The notes under the pieces: generated by a model
Told to the model about the DNA's origin: nothing
The model's database searches: none
What the model saw: the letters and a program-made list of their open reading frames with translations, nothing else
Source: Chitinophaga eiseniae
Lineage (GTDB): Bacteria; Bacteroidota; Bacteroidia; Chitinophagales; Chitinophagaceae
Length of the DNA: 64,000 nt
NCBI RefSeq assembly: GCF_012641265.1
Contig: NZ_JABAHZ010000007.1
Coordinates: 124,001-188,000 of the forward strand
Direction: 5' to 3'
In this document: piece after piece, positions 27,759-37,121 of the stretch
Layout of the letters: every line of letters starts with the position of its first letter
Numbering within the stretch: the stretch's first letter is position 1
Made by a program: the position numbers and the translations under genes

Positions 27759-28784
27759 ATGAACAATTGCAAAAAAGTATTGCTTATGGCTGGAATCGCC
27801 TTTATGGGGGCTGGGGCGCAGGCACAACAGGCAGCCGGTCCTTACCTCGATGCCTACACGATTCCGGTAAAGCAAAAACAGGCCGTTATAGGAAAGATTT
27901 ATGATAAGCAAGGTAATATTGGTCCTGCTACCTTATTGGAAGACAAATCGGGGCTGTTTACCATCAACAATGGGCTGTTACAGCTTAAGAAGAAGGCCGC
28001 CGTGGATGCTTCCGGTAAGGCCGTTTACCCGGTGAAGATTAAAGCGGGAGCAGATACTGCTGATTTTCTGCTGGTGGCTGACCAGTTTATCCGTAACAAG
28101 GTAGTAGCGCACCGTGGCGCCTGGAAACATCATGAAGGCAGCCAGAATAGTATTACTTCTCTGAAAGATGCTATTAAACTGGGTTGTGAAGGATCTGAGT
28201 TTGACGTGTGGTTGTCTTCCGACGACCAGCTGGTGATATCCCACGATCCGGAAATAGGAGGGAAGAAGGTAGAAGCGTCTACCCTGGCTGATTTACAGAC
28301 AGTACAGTTAAAGAATGGCGACCGGGTTCCTACCCTGGAAGAGTATATCAATACAGTGATGGAACAGCATAAAACCAGGCTGGTACTGGAGTTGAAACCA
28401 TCTGCAACGGGTAGGGGCGAATTGCTGGCCACTAAAGCGGTGGAGATGATTCGCGCCAAAAAGGCCCAGGCCTGGATGTTTTATATCAGTTTTGATTATA
28501 ATATTTGTAAGAAACTGAAGCAACTGGAGCCAACGGCGAAGATTGCCTATCTGAATGGCGATAAAACACCTGCTGAATTACAGGCTGATGGGATCTGGGG
28601 GCTGGACTATAACCAGGCGGTATTTAAGAAAGATCCGCAGCTGATAGCCACTGCCAGGCAGCAAAAAATAACCACCAATGCGTGGACAATAGATCATCCG
28701 GAAGTAATGGATACGTTATTGAAGGATGGTATCGACTTTATTACCACCAATGAGCCCGAAATCCTGTTGGATAAAGTAAAGTAG
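27759..28784 (+). CDS. Secreted glycerophosphodiester phosphodiesterase-family protein
   Basis: 341 aa. The signal peptide ends near AGAQAQ. A leader domain (about 24-110) precedes the GDPD TIM barrel (about 115-341). The catalytic signature is visible: AHRG at the start of the barrel, then EFDVWLSSDDQLVISHDP, LELKP and a final NAWTIDHPEVM/TTNEPE segment. Such enzymes hydrolyse glycerophosphodiesters to glycerol-3-phosphate and an alcohol, feeding phosphate and glycerol supply from the periplasm. It is monocistronic. An inverted repeat, CTATTTCC/GGAAATAG (27694-27721), lies upstream and might be an operator. Confidence 0.88.
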   Translation: MNNCKKVLLMAGIAFMGAGAQAQQAAGPYLDAYTIPVKQKQAVIGKIYDKQGNIGPATLLEDKSGLFTINNGLLQLKKKAAVDASGKAVYPVKIKAGADTADFLLVADQFIRNKVVAHRGAWKHHEGSQNSITSLKDAIKLGCEGSEFDVWLSSDDQLVISHDPEIGGKKVEASTLADLQTVQLKNGDRVPTLEEYINTVMEQHKTRLVLELKPSATGRGELLATKAVEMIRAKKAQAWMFYISFDYNICKKLKQLEPTAKIAYLNGDKTPAELQADGIWGLDYNQAVFKKDPQLIATARQQKITTNAWTIDHPEVMDTLLKDGIDFITTNEPEILLDKVK

Positions 28785-28903
28785 CGATATTAGTTAAAAC
28801 CTAGCTAAAAAAAGGTATCCGGAATTTGAAAATCCGGTAAAAACATTATTTTAGCCGTTCCATTTTTAAAAATGTACTAAAAGAAGCAAATCCACCTATT
28901 AAC

Positions 28904-29518
28904 ATGCGCACTCGTAAACAATTAGTGACCAAAGGATTATTAGCGGCATTAGCAGCCGGATTATTGATGTCTTGCCAGGGAAACAAAGCTGGTAACAGCA
29001 CTACGCCAGCCGCCACCCCTGCCGCAGGAACCAATACTGCTGCTGCGGGCGGTTTCAAAATGGCGTATGTAGATCTGGATTCATTGGAAGCACATTTTGA
29101 ATATTTCAAAGAGAAAAGAGCGGTACTGGAGCAGAAACAGCAACAGATGGACAACCAGCTGCAAGGCAAGGCCCGCGCTTTACAAAGCGAATATGCCGAC
29201 CTGCAGCGCAGAGCTAATACCCTCACACAAGAGCAGGGAGAAACCGCGCAGCGTAGTTTGATGTCTAAACAACAGCAACTGGAGCAGGAAGCGCAGAATT
29301 TACGCGCTGCCTATACAGAGCAGGAAACTAAATTTAACGAAGAACTCCAGAAGAGACTGGATGCTTTCCTGAAATCCTTCAATGCCGACAAACGTTATGC
29401 ATTTATATTCTCTTATCGTAGCACGGCCAGCAATATTCTGTATAAAGATCCTGCCTATGATGTAACGGCAGATGTTATTAAAGGCATGAATGCACTGGAT
29501 GTAACGCCTGCCAAATAA
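28904..29518 (+). CDS. OmpH/Skp-family lipoprotein
   Basis: 204 aa. Lipoprotein signal peptide with lipobox LLMSC, then an Ala/Thr-rich linker. The Skp/OmpH core follows: the beta start FKMAYVDLDSLEAHFEYFKEKRAVLE, a long coiled coil (about 75-150) and the C-terminal strand YAFIFSYRSTASNILYKDPAYDVT. Skp-type chaperones hold unfolded outer-membrane proteins in the periplasm. A lipid-anchored version is common in Bacteroidota. It is monocistronic and followed by a terminator. Confidence 0.88.
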   Translation: MRTRKQLVTKGLLAALAAGLLMSCQGNKAGNSTTPAATPAAGTNTAAAGGFKMAYVDLDSLEAHFEYFKEKRAVLEQKQQQMDNQLQGKARALQSEYADLQRRANTLTQEQGETAQRSLMSKQQQLEQEAQNLRAAYTEQETKFNEELQKRLDAFLKSFNADKRYAFIFSYRSTASNILYKDPAYDVTADVIKGMNALDVTPAK

Positions 29519-29545
29519 GTGAATACTGTCAACTAACTTTTTATC

Positions 29546-29575
29546 ATCCCGGTTCGTCAAGAGCCGGGATTTTTT
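29546..29575 (+). terminator. Intrinsic terminator after the OmpH-like gene
   Basis: ATCCCGG (29546-29552) pairs with CCGGGAT (29564-29570), then a T-run. Confidence 0.75.
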
Positions 29576-29712
29576 ATATCAGCTATGTTATACCGGGAAA
29601 ATCAGGGAATAGGTTAGCAGTTAACAGCAGATGTTATTATATTGCAGGAAGGAATATATGAGGTATAACCCTGTATAAGCCGGTAAAACAACTATTTTAT
29701 TCTACCTTATTC

Positions 29713-29739
29713 CCCGGTTTTTATGCGCCGGGATTTTTT
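29713..29739 (+). terminator. Terminator-like hairpin just before the permease gene
   Basis: CCCGG (29713-29717) pairs with CCGGG (29728-29732), followed by ATTTTTT and, 13 bp later, the permease start codon. No gene lies between this and the previous terminator, so it may act as an attenuator in the permease leader. Confidence 0.4.
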
Positions 29740-29751
29740 ATAGTGCATCAT

Positions 29752-31185
29752 ATGGAAATCAACCAGACTAAATCGTTCAAGCCATCGCTGAGTTTATTGG
29801 ATGCCACCATGATTGTGGCGGGTTCCATGATAGGCTCCGGCATTTTTATTGTAACTGCAGAAATTGCCCGTAGCGTGGGTGGCGCCGGCTGGATCACTGC
29901 CATGTGGGTGCTGGCAGGAGTGGTAACGCTTATTGCGGCCCTGAGTTATGGAGAGTTGTCGGGTATGTATCCCAAGGCTGGTGGCCAGTATGTTTATCTC
30001 CGGGAGGCATACAACCCGTTTATAGCCTTTCTGTTTGGCTGGACGCAGTTTGGCGTGATCCAAACAGGTACTATTGCCGCCGTAGCAGTGGCTTTTGCCA
30101 AGTTTACCGCCTACCTGATTCCGGGGTTCAGTGAAAAAAACATCCTGCTGGATGCTGGTATTGTACAGATTTCTGCCGCGCAGATAGTAGCTATTATCTC
30201 CATCATCTTACTAACGTTTATCAATACCCGTGGCGTACAGCATGGCAAGGTAATACAAACCGTGTTTACGCTGGCGAAGCTGTTGTCGCTATTTGGGTTG
30301 ATTATTTTCGGATTTGCTATTGGCGCCAAACAGGAAATCTGGCAGGCAAACTGGCAACATGCCTGGGATGCCACCGCCGTGAGTTCACCCAATGGAGAGG
30401 TGATTACCGCAGCGTTGTCGGGGCTGGCGTTATTTGGTGCTATTGCGGTATCTATGAAGGGATCGCTGTTTTCCAGCGATGCGTGGAATAACGTGACTTT
30501 TATTGCGGGGGAAATTAAGAACCCGGCTAAAAACATTGGTCGTTCATTGTTCCTGGGAACGTTGATTGTAACGATTATTTATGTGAGCTGCAACCTGATG
30601 TACCTGGCGGTGTTACCGCTGAATGACATTGCCTTTGCTGCCAATGACCGTGTGGGCGTGGCTGCAGCGGCTAAAATATTTGGTTCCAGCGGGGCTATTA
30701 TCATCGCTGTGATGATTATGGTCTCTACTTTTGGATGTAATAATGGACTGATATTATCAGGCGCCAGGATTTATTATACGATGGCAGAAGACAAGCTGTT
30801 TTTCCGCCAGGCCGGCGTGCTCAATAAGTACAGCGTACCTGCTCATGGGTTATGGATCCAATGTGCCTGGGCTTCGCTGCTTTGTTTAACAGGCCGTTAC
30901 AACGATTTGCTGGCGCTGGTAATATTTGGCGTACTGATATTTTATGTGCTGACGATACTGGGTATTTTTATTTTAAGAAAGAAACGCCCTGAAGCTGCCC
31001 GTCCGTATAAAGCTTTCGGATACCCGGTGTTACCGATGATTTACATCATCGTAGCTTCCTCGCTGGCATTGTTGCTGTTGGTATTTGAAACCAGTTATAC
31101 CTTACCTGGACTTGGAATTATCTTGTTGGGTATTCCGCTGTATTACCTGGCTATGGCGCGTCAGCGCAAAGGCAGTTTGAGCTGA
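29752..31185 (+). CDS. APC-family amino acid permease
   Basis: 477 aa from the ATG at 29752 (an in-frame GTG lies at 29743). About 12 membrane segments. The APC signature of TM1, MIVAGSMIGSGIFIV, and the loop ELSGMYPKAGGQYVYLREAYNP are characteristic. It is an inner-membrane secondary transporter for amino acids or amines; substrate specificity cannot be read. It is a single gene with a terminator-like hairpin in its leader and a 15-bp perfect hairpin downstream. Confidence 0.9.
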   Translation: MEINQTKSFKPSLSLLDATMIVAGSMIGSGIFIVTAEIARSVGGAGWITAMWVLAGVVTLIAALSYGELSGMYPKAGGQYVYLREAYNPFIAFLFGWTQFGVIQTGTIAAVAVAFAKFTAYLIPGFSEKNILLDAGIVQISAAQIVAIISIILLTFINTRGVQHGKVIQTVFTLAKLLSLFGLIIFGFAIGAKQEIWQANWQHAWDATAVSSPNGEVITAALSGLALFGAIAVSMKGSLFSSDAWNNVTFIAGEIKNPAKNIGRSLFLGTLIVTIIYVSCNLMYLAVLPLNDIAFAANDRVGVAAAAKIFGSSGAIIIAVMIMVSTFGCNNGLILSGARIYYTMAEDKLFFRQAGVLNKYSVPAHGLWIQCAWASLLCLTGRYNDLLALVIFGVLIFYVLTILGIFILRKKRPEAARPYKAFGYPVLPMIYIIVASSLALLLLVFETSYTLPGLGIILLGIPLYYLAMARQRKGSLS

Positions 31186-31241
31186 TTGAGCTAAAATGGA
31201 CAAGTAAAACAGAGATTTACCACGAACGTTGTATAAAAAAG

Positions 31242-31275
31242 TGTGGCCACTGCAATCGGTATTGCAGTGGCCACA
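31242..31275 (+). terminator. Strong hairpin after the permease gene
   Basis: Perfect 15-bp stem (TGTGGCCACTGCAAT with ATTGCAGTGGCCACA), CGGT loop, preceded by an A-run and followed by TTTAATTT. Confidence 0.8.
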
Positions 31276-31825
31276 TTTAATTTGCACTAAGACACACGGC
31301 GATAGTGATGTCTGAAAAATGGACCCTAGACGATTTAGAAAACCCGGTAATTATTAGAGAATATTTTTAACATAGGATATTGTCAACATTAGCGAAGGAA
31401 TCCCATAAAAAAGATGTAGCAAGAGGCTGCGCCATTTTATGAAACGTCTGTGATTTGAACCCTGTAATTTGTGACCTGGAATTTGTTAACAATTACAGCA
31501 ATTATTTACAAACCCTCAATAAAAGTATAGCCATTAGAGTAGTTGATTTTTACTGCATTCAAAAGATATTCAAATAAAAAACAACAAATAACTATAAAAA
31601 CATTTATTGCCAACTATGGTGTGTAACCGCATCATTTTTAGGGTAAAAAGGAAATAAGGTGGTATAACCTTGACGGCATCTCAACCCCAAGATAACCATT
31701 AAAAGCCTTCACGATTTGCATTCTCGAACATTCACATGACAATCTTTTACAATAAGCGTATGGTTTCCACCATGCGCTTTTTGCTTTCAGCTATTGAAAA
31801 TGGCTGTTTTTTGTACATTTGCGGC
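31276..31825. other. AT-rich intergenic region, no supported gene
   Basis: About 550 bp with no convincing coding sequence. A 20-codon ORF at 31308-31370 has no further support. The frame of the next gene stays open from 31736, but its first 30 codons do not resemble the family, so this part is treated as non-coding. No tRNA, strong repeat or clear promoter was found. Confidence 0.4.
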
Positions 31826-32431
31826 ATGTTTACAGAACTGTCTATAAAGATATTTAACCAGAGTATCGCCGCCTATCATGAGCACAATGATGTGCATCAG
31901 GCTATTTCTAATCCGTATGAAAAAAGCAGCATTGAGCATTTACTTTTCCTGAAAAACTGGATCGATACAGTACAGTGGCACCTGGAAGACATTATCCGGG
32001 ACCCGAACATAGACCCGGTAGCTGCGTTGGAGCTCAAGCGCTGGATTGACCGTTCTAACCAGGAGCGTACGGATATGGTGGAGTATATAGACAGCTATTT
32101 CCTGGATAAATATAAAGAGGTAGTGCCGGCGGCAGATGCCAGTATTAATACCGAAAGTCCGGCCTGGGCAATAGACCGTTTGTCTATCCTGGGACTGAAG
32201 ATCTACCATATGCGGGAGGAAGCTACCCGTGCAGATGCTACGCCTGAGCACCGGGCAGCCTGCCAGCGTAAACTGAATATTTTACTGGAACAGCAAAAAG
32301 ACCTGGCTACCGCTATTGAAGCGTTGCTGGCGGATATTGCTGCAGGTAGAAAATTTATGAAAGTGTATAAGCAGATGAAGATGTATAATGATCCTTCTCT
32401 CAATCCCGTTTTATACAAAACCGAACAATAA
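31826..32431 (+). CDS. DUF4254 family protein
   Basis: 201 aa from the ATG at 31826, which matches the family start (MFTELSIKIFNQSIAAYHEHND). DUF4254 is a helical, soluble protein family found almost only in Bacteroidota and relatives. It is usually encoded next to lipopolysaccharide glycosyltransferases, as here: the GT9 gene begins 12 bp downstream. Its biochemical function is unknown; the linkage suggests a role in LPS core assembly. Confidence 0.88.
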   Translation: MFTELSIKIFNQSIAAYHEHNDVHQAISNPYEKSSIEHLLFLKNWIDTVQWHLEDIIRDPNIDPVAALELKRWIDRSNQERTDMVEYIDSYFLDKYKEVVPAADASINTESPAWAIDRLSILGLKIYHMREEATRADATPEHRAACQRKLNILLEQQKDLATAIEALLADIAAGRKFMKVYKQMKMYNDPSLNPVLYKTEQ

Positions 32432-32443
32432 ATCCGCAATCAT

Positions 32444-33487
32444 TTGGGCACTGTAAAAACGATACTGGTTACCCGGTTGTCGGCCATGGGAGATGTGGCC
32501 ATGACCATCCCTGTTATGAAACAGGTGCTGGAAGAGAACCCGGAAGTGGAGATTGTTTTTGTGACCAACCGGAACTGGGGAGCTTTATGCGCGGGTATAC
32601 CCCGCCTGCACTTTTTCGCTGCAGATGTGAAGGGAATTCATAAAGGTGTGAAGGGATTATACCGCCTGTTCCGGGAAGTGAGGAAGCAGCGGCGCATTCA
32701 TGCGGTGGCCGACCTGCACCATGTGCTGAGATCAAAGATTATCCGGACCTTTTTCCGTTTCACGGGTACCCCGGTCGCCGTTATCGACAAGGGACGTGCG
32801 GAGAAAAAGGCGCTCACCCGGCAGGAAAATAAGGTACTGCAACCGTTGACCACTACGATAGAGCGATATGCCATTGTTTTCCGTCAATTGGGACTGCGTT
32901 GTCAAATGGGGCAACAACCCGTTTTCCCGCCCCGTTCTTTGCCTGAAAACGTTTTGGCGGTGACTGGTGCCAAAGCCGGTAAAAAGTGGATAGGCGTGGC
33001 TCCTTTTGCCACTTACCGCGAAAAAATGTACCCACTGGAAAAAATGGAAGCAGCATTGGCGTTATTGGCGCAGGAACCCGGGCAACAACTGTTGCTGATG
33101 GGGGGAGGGCCACAGGAAGTAGCGCAGCTGACCGCCGTAGCAGAGAAACTGCCCGGCGCCATTGTGGTAGCAGGACGCTTTTCACTGGCAGAAGAAATGG
33201 CAATCATCAGTCAGCTGGATGTAATGATCAGTATGGACTCCGCCAATATGCACCTGGCATCGTTATTTGGTGTGCCCGCAGTATCCATTTGGGGAGCTAC
33301 ACACCCATTTGCCGGTTTTATGGGATATGGGCAATCTGCCACCCATGCTGTACAAATTGATGACCTCGCTTGTAGACCTTGCTCTGTATTTGGCAATAAA
33401 CCCTGTTTCAGAGGGGATCATGCCTGTATGGAGTGGATAAAACCCGCGCAGATAGCGGATAAGGTAAATGCAGTGATTTTCAGGTGA
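32444..33487 (+). CDS. Glycosyltransferase family 9 (heptosyltransferase-like)
   Basis: 347 aa. The GT9 N-terminus, ILVTRLSAMGDVAMTIPV, is clear. The C-terminal donor-binding region has LDVMISMDSANMHLASLFGVPAVSIWGATHPFAGF and a cysteine cluster (CRPCSVFGNKPC). Family members transfer heptose from ADP-heptose to LPS core on the cytosolic face of the inner membrane. No ATG is available upstream of the conserved start, so the TTG at 32444 is the likely initiator. It is in an operon with the DUF4254 gene. Confidence 0.9.
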   Translation: MGTVKTILVTRLSAMGDVAMTIPVMKQVLEENPEVEIVFVTNRNWGALCAGIPRLHFFAADVKGIHKGVKGLYRLFREVRKQRRIHAVADLHHVLRSKIIRTFFRFTGTPVAVIDKGRAEKKALTRQENKVLQPLTTTIERYAIVFRQLGLRCQMGQQPVFPPRSLPENVLAVTGAKAGKKWIGVAPFATYREKMYPLEKMEAALALLAQEPGQQLLLMGGGPQEVAQLTAVAEKLPGAIVVAGRFSLAEEMAIISQLDVMISMDSANMHLASLFGVPAVSIWGATHPFAGFMGYGQSATHAVQIDDLACRPCSVFGNKPCFRGDHACMEWIKPAQIADKVNAVIFR

Positions 33488-33536
33488 GCCATGGCGGCTG
33501 ATTTGAAAGGATATTTAAAAATTATCGCAAGTTTTT

Positions 33537-33566
33537 TTTGCAGAAATAAAAAAAGTTATACTTTTG
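33537..33566 (+). promoter_or_regulatory. Promoter of tRNA-Gln copy 1
   Basis: TTTG at 33537-33540, 18 bp spacer, TACTTTTG at 33559-33566, about 24 bp before the tRNA. Confidence 0.55.
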
Positions 33567-33589
33567 CCATCCCAAACAATAAAGGGTAT

Positions 33590-33660
33590 TGCCCAATAGT
33601 ATAATGGTAGTACGACAGATTTTGGTTCTGTTTGTCTTGGTTCGAATCCAGGTTGGGCAA
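33590..33660 (+). tRNA. tRNA-Gln (anticodon TTG), copy 1
   Basis: Acceptor TGCCCAA/TTGGGCA, anticodon arm ACAGA-TTTTGGT-TCTGT giving TTG, T-arm GGTTCGAATCC. A second copy at 43851 differs by a single base in the acceptor stem. Confidence 0.96.
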
Positions 33661-33664
33661 CTAC

Positions 33665-33702
33665 AAAAGGACAAAATGGTGATTCCATTTTGTCCTTTTT
33701 TT
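33665..33702 (+). terminator. Terminator after tRNA-Gln copy 1
   Basis: Perfect 15-bp stem, AAAAGGACAAAATGG with CCATTTTGTCCTTTT, loop TGATT, T-run. A near copy of the 3' arm and T-run occurs at 45798-45815. Confidence 0.9.
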
Positions 33703-33879
33703 ATTTGTAAGATTGGTTAGCCGAATTGTTATAAATAATGTCAATAAAGCACTTTTTTATTAATACCGATACCTGGATGGAGGATTTTATCAAAAATGAC
33801 CGGAGATTTCATTTAATCAGGATAGAACAGGTTTTGTAAAAACGCGGGTTTTAAAATTTAATATGGGATATAATCTTCT

Positions 33880-34457
33880 TTATAACGCCATAGCTACTGT
33901 TCTGATAACAATGATACTTTCTTTCAAACCACAGTTTTCCAGTGTATTTAATACCTGCTCTTTGCTTTGAGGCGGATTTTTCAACGCGTTAACAAGCCTT
34001 TCAAAGGCGACCAATACTCTTGATAGATTTGATTTAAGTAATGGGCCAATAAACTCGTCTGGATCTTTGCAGTCGATACCATATAGTTTAAGATTTCTTG
34101 CAGGAAAATCTTTTTTATTAAATGTGATAATAGTATCTGCCCCCGACTTTATGGCTATGGCAAGTACATGTCTGTCGTCCTTATCCGGCAACTCTAATTC
34201 AGCGAGAAGATTTTTATATCCCGTTACATTTGCTTCTGCAAAGGCATTATCCATTGCATGACAGGTTCTTTTCAATTGTACCGCTTTCAGGTCAGGTCGA
34301 TTTTTAACAGATTTCGGGTCCATTCGTGGTGAATTTCGTTTGACCATCTTGGGCTAAACAGGTCAACTTGTGCCAAGCGAAGAAGAAAATCCCGCAATGG
34401 AGCAGGATACAGTACATTGGCATCCAGTACTGCAATAATCTTTTTGGGGTCCTTCAT
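33880..34457 (-). pseudogene. PIN-domain toxin gene with a frameshift
   Basis: Two overlapping frames together give one PIN-domain protein. The N-terminal part starts MKDPKKIIAVLDANVLYP at 34457, and the C-terminal part contains LPDKDDRHVLAIAIKSGADTIITFNKKDFP. The first frame stops shortly after NLLKIDLT, while the second continues NRPDLKAVQLKRTCHAMD. The break lies at a run of five A (34301-34305 as T on the plus strand); a sixth A would restore one reading frame of about 190 aa. The PIN acidic residues (LDAN; DKDD) are present. Expected role: a ribonuclease toxin paired with the upstream excisionase-like antitoxin. It is either a true inactivating mutation or a homopolymer sequencing error. 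Confidence 0.75.
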
Positions 34458-34458
34458 G

Positions 34459-34920
34459 TTAATAACCAAGATTGAGTTCCTGAGCCTGCGATGCCAGAAA
34501 GTCCAGCTTATCGGCTCTGTTCTTTTTTACTTTCTTATCGTAGGCAATCAGGTCCTTCAAATGAATCCTACGATGTGTGCCTACTTTGAAGAACGGAATT
34601 TCTCGTTTCTCTAACAAACTCACCACATGTGGCCTGGATACACCCAGCAAGTCTGCGGCTTGTTGTGTACTGATATCGGTGTTACTATCAGACAGTAGCA
34701 GTGCAATGGAATTACCATCTGCCATATTGTTAAGAATGGTAAAAAATAGCCTGATAGCAGATTTAGGAATGTCGAGAGAAGGCTTGTATCCATCAATTTT
34801 CAGTGCAACCGTGTCCGTGTCAGACTTTGCGACTTTGATAGCCGCCTCCGTCACTTTCGCTCTCAGTGCCTTTGCAATTTTCTGATCACTTTTTGTCGTT
34901 TTCTCCAATATCGCTTCCAT
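34459..34920 (-). CDS. Excisionase-family HTH antitoxin
   Basis: 153 aa. The C-terminal half carries a MerR/excisionase-type helix-turn-helix (ISTQQAADLLGVSRPHVVSLLEKREIPFFKVGTHRRI, about 86-122). The N-terminal half probably binds the toxin. The stop codon is one nucleotide before the PIN toxin start, the tight coupling typical of type II toxin-antitoxin operons. It would neutralise the toxin and repress the operon. With the toxin frame broken, it may now act as a solitary antitoxin. Confidence 0.8.
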   Translation of the reverse strand: MEAILEKTTKSDQKIAKALRAKVTEAAIKVAKSDTDTVALKIDGYKPSLDIPKSAIRLFFTILNNMADGNSIALLLSDSNTDISTQQAADLLGVSRPHVVSLLEKREIPFFKVGTHRRIHLKDLIAYDKKVKKNRADKLDFLASQAQELNLGY

Positions 34921-35037
34921 GGGTCATTATTTGTATTACAAATGTAGCGAAATAAACGAAATAAACGAAACGATGCTGTATATGCAACAAAGCGCAGAGG
35001 ACAACGGTTTTATAGAAATCGCTGCCCTCTGTATTTA

Positions 35038-36102
35038 TCATGGAATCACCTTCCACTCCCTGAAATTGTCAAAAATTTCCATAAACATGGCCGGTGTTTC
35101 CACGAACTCATGAAACCCCGCCCGGCGGGCTTTGGAGCCATCCGCAAAGAAGTCGTAGTCCCAGGAGAAGACAAAGTCGCCGAATTTCCAGGATGATACT
35201 TCGGCGTAAGTATATTGCAGTCCATATTTTTTCATCATAGTAGTCCACAATGCTTCTTTATCGGCCATCACAACTTCCAGTTGCATCGGTAGTGGTGAAG
35301 CTACTTCCATATCAAAATAACGGGCGATACGGGGCCATAGATCCGACCAGCGAAATAGGTCGCCGTTGTTGATATTAAATGCCTGGTTAGCGCCGGCAGG
35401 GCTGTTTGCCGCCCACTCAGTAGCTTTGGCCAGCAGCCGGGCATCTGTCATTTCCATCAGTTTATCGTAGGCGCCCGGCTTGCCGGGAAAACGTAGGGGT
35501 AGTCCCAGCTCTTTGGAAATGGCAGCATATACAGCGATTACCATAGCCAGGTTCATCGGGTTGCCAAGGGCAAAACCGCCTACTACAGAAGGACGTATGG
35601 CCGACCAGGTCCAGGACTGCCCCTGTTGCTGCTGTTCCAGGTAATGTTGTTGTTCCATGTTGAATTCCGGCGGCATAAAAGTGCCGGCATCTGTTTCTAC
35701 GGCGGGTGTTTTAAAGGGTCCCAGGTGCGCGCCATATACTTTATATCCCTGCATCAGGCTGATGTGTTGCAGCTGTTGGGCCACCGGGGTTACCGTTTCT
35801 ACTACGTTGCGCAACATGGTTAGGTTAGGAGCTACCAGTCCCGACCAGCTGTTGCTATCCTGGTAAGCGGCATAAAATATATGCGTGACCGTAGTCAGTT
35901 GCCCGAGCTTTTGCCGGCTGTCTTCCCCGCTCAGCAGGTCTACTGCGATATGTGTTACATGATCGGTATTGTTGCCTCCCCTCCGTGATAACCCTATGAT
36001 ATCCCAGGCCTCCTGCTTTAGCAGGTAATTAATCAGGTTACGGCCTATAACGCCCTGTGCACCCGCTACCAATGCTACTTTCCGTTGATGATGCTGTTCC
36101 AT
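35038..36102 (-). CDS. SDR-family oxidoreductase, PRISE (progesterone 5-beta-reductase/iridoid-synthase-like)
   Basis: 354 aa from the ATG at 36102. A Rossmann nucleotide-binding start, VALVAGAQGVIGRNLINYLL, is followed by an atypical-SDR core. The segment ISLMQGYKVYGAHLGPFKTP matches the catalytic Tyr/Lys neighbourhood of PRISE enzymes. These use NADPH to reduce the C=C bond of enones. The bacterial substrate is unknown. It is divergent from an AraC-type regulator gene 102 bp away that probably controls it. Confidence 0.83.
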   Translation of the reverse strand: MEQHHQRKVALVAGAQGVIGRNLINYLLKQEAWDIIGLSRRGGNNTDHVTHIAVDLLSGEDSRQKLGQLTTVTHIFYAAYQDSNSWSGLVAPNLTMLRNVVETVTPVAQQLQHISLMQGYKVYGAHLGPFKTPAVETDAGTFMPPEFNMEQQHYLEQQQQGQSWTWSAIRPSVVGGFALGNPMNLAMVIAVYAAISKELGLPLRFPGKPGAYDKLMEMTDARLLAKATEWAANSPAGANQAFNINNGDLFRWSDLWPRIARYFDMEVASPLPMQLEVVMADKEALWTTMMKKYGLQYTYAEVSSWKFGDFVFSWDYDFFADGSKARRAGFHEFVETPAMFMEIFDNFREWKVIP

Positions 36103-36204
36103 ATTATGTTGTATTTTTACCAGTAATTTTTCACTACACAAAGATCCACCGGAAACGGTTGGCTGGCCTTGTATCAAAGCAGGGTAAATTGGTATATTTC
36201 AACC

Positions 36205-37050
36205 ATGAAGAGATATATACAGCATGAATACCTGAAGGTGTCGCATTTTACCAGCGAAGAATGGCAGCATCCGGTGCATAATCATAATCATTTCGAACTT
36301 ATTTTTATCCACCGGGGTAGCGGTACGCATCATATTGGAGATATGAGCTATCCTTACACCGGGCCTTGCCTGTTTTTGCTGGCGCCCTGTGATGCGCACC
36401 ATTTCCACATTGCTACTGCGACTACTTTTACTTTTATCAAGTTTACCAATGTATACCTGCATGGTACCGGCAACCTGCAATTACAGCAGAACTGGAACCG
36501 GGAGCTGGATACGCTGTTGCTACAGGCTCGTCAGCAAAGGGCTTTTACGGATCCTACCGGCCGGATGGCTACCCTGATGGGATTGATTAACGGAGAATGG
36601 AAGGAAGAAAAACAGGAGAACAGTGAAACCATTTTTTTCCTGCTACAGGCATTGTTTGCGATGATCAAGAAATGGACCCTTACCGGCATGGCGTCTGCAG
36701 GCCCGCATCCGGGCGCCCGTGTAACAGCTATCCTGAATTATATCCATGAGCATATTTATGATGTAGCCGAAGTACAGGTGGAGCAGCTGGCGCATATTTT
36801 CGGATATTCCAAACATTACCTGGGTACTTTTTTCAAAGAGCAAACGGGAAGCACGTTGCGCGATTATGTGAACCAATATAAATTACGGCAACTGGAAAAC
36901 CGGCTGCACTACAGTTCGTTGTCATTGAAGGAAATCAGTCATGAGCTGGGGTTTAACGATCAGAGCCACCTGAATAAATTTTTCCGGAGATATCATACGA
37001 TCAGTCCTTCCGCTTACCGCGACCAATTACAGGCGCCGGCATCTGAATAA
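36205..37050 (+). CDS. AraC-family transcriptional regulator
   Basis: 282 aa from the ATG at 36205. N-terminal cupin-like sensing domain (HPVHNHNHFELIFIHRGSGTHHIG). C-terminal double HTH (about 175-275) with VAEVQVEQLAHIFGYSKHYLGTFFKEQTG and the signature SLKEISHELGFNDQSHLNKFFRRY. It is divergent from the PRISE-like reductase gene, the usual layout of a local activator and its target. Confidence 0.9.
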   Translation: MKRYIQHEYLKVSHFTSEEWQHPVHNHNHFELIFIHRGSGTHHIGDMSYPYTGPCLFLLAPCDAHHFHIATATTFTFIKFTNVYLHGTGNLQLQQNWNRELDTLLLQARQQRAFTDPTGRMATLMGLINGEWKEEKQENSETIFFLLQALFAMIKKWTLTGMASAGPHPGARVTAILNYIHEHIYDVAEVQVEQLAHIFGYSKHYLGTFFKEQTGSTLRDYVNQYKLRQLENRLHYSSLSLKEISHELGFNDQSHLNKFFRRYHTISPSAYRDQLQAPASE

Positions 37051-37121
37051 GCGCAATTTCCGCGCTGTTGAAAAAGACGCTATCTTAGCCACACATAACC
37101 TATATATAACTGCGAATTATT

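Noticed and set aside
31308-31370. 20-codon ORF downstream of the permease
   Set aside because: No upstream promoter, no recognisable family and no coupling; too short to support on sequence alone.
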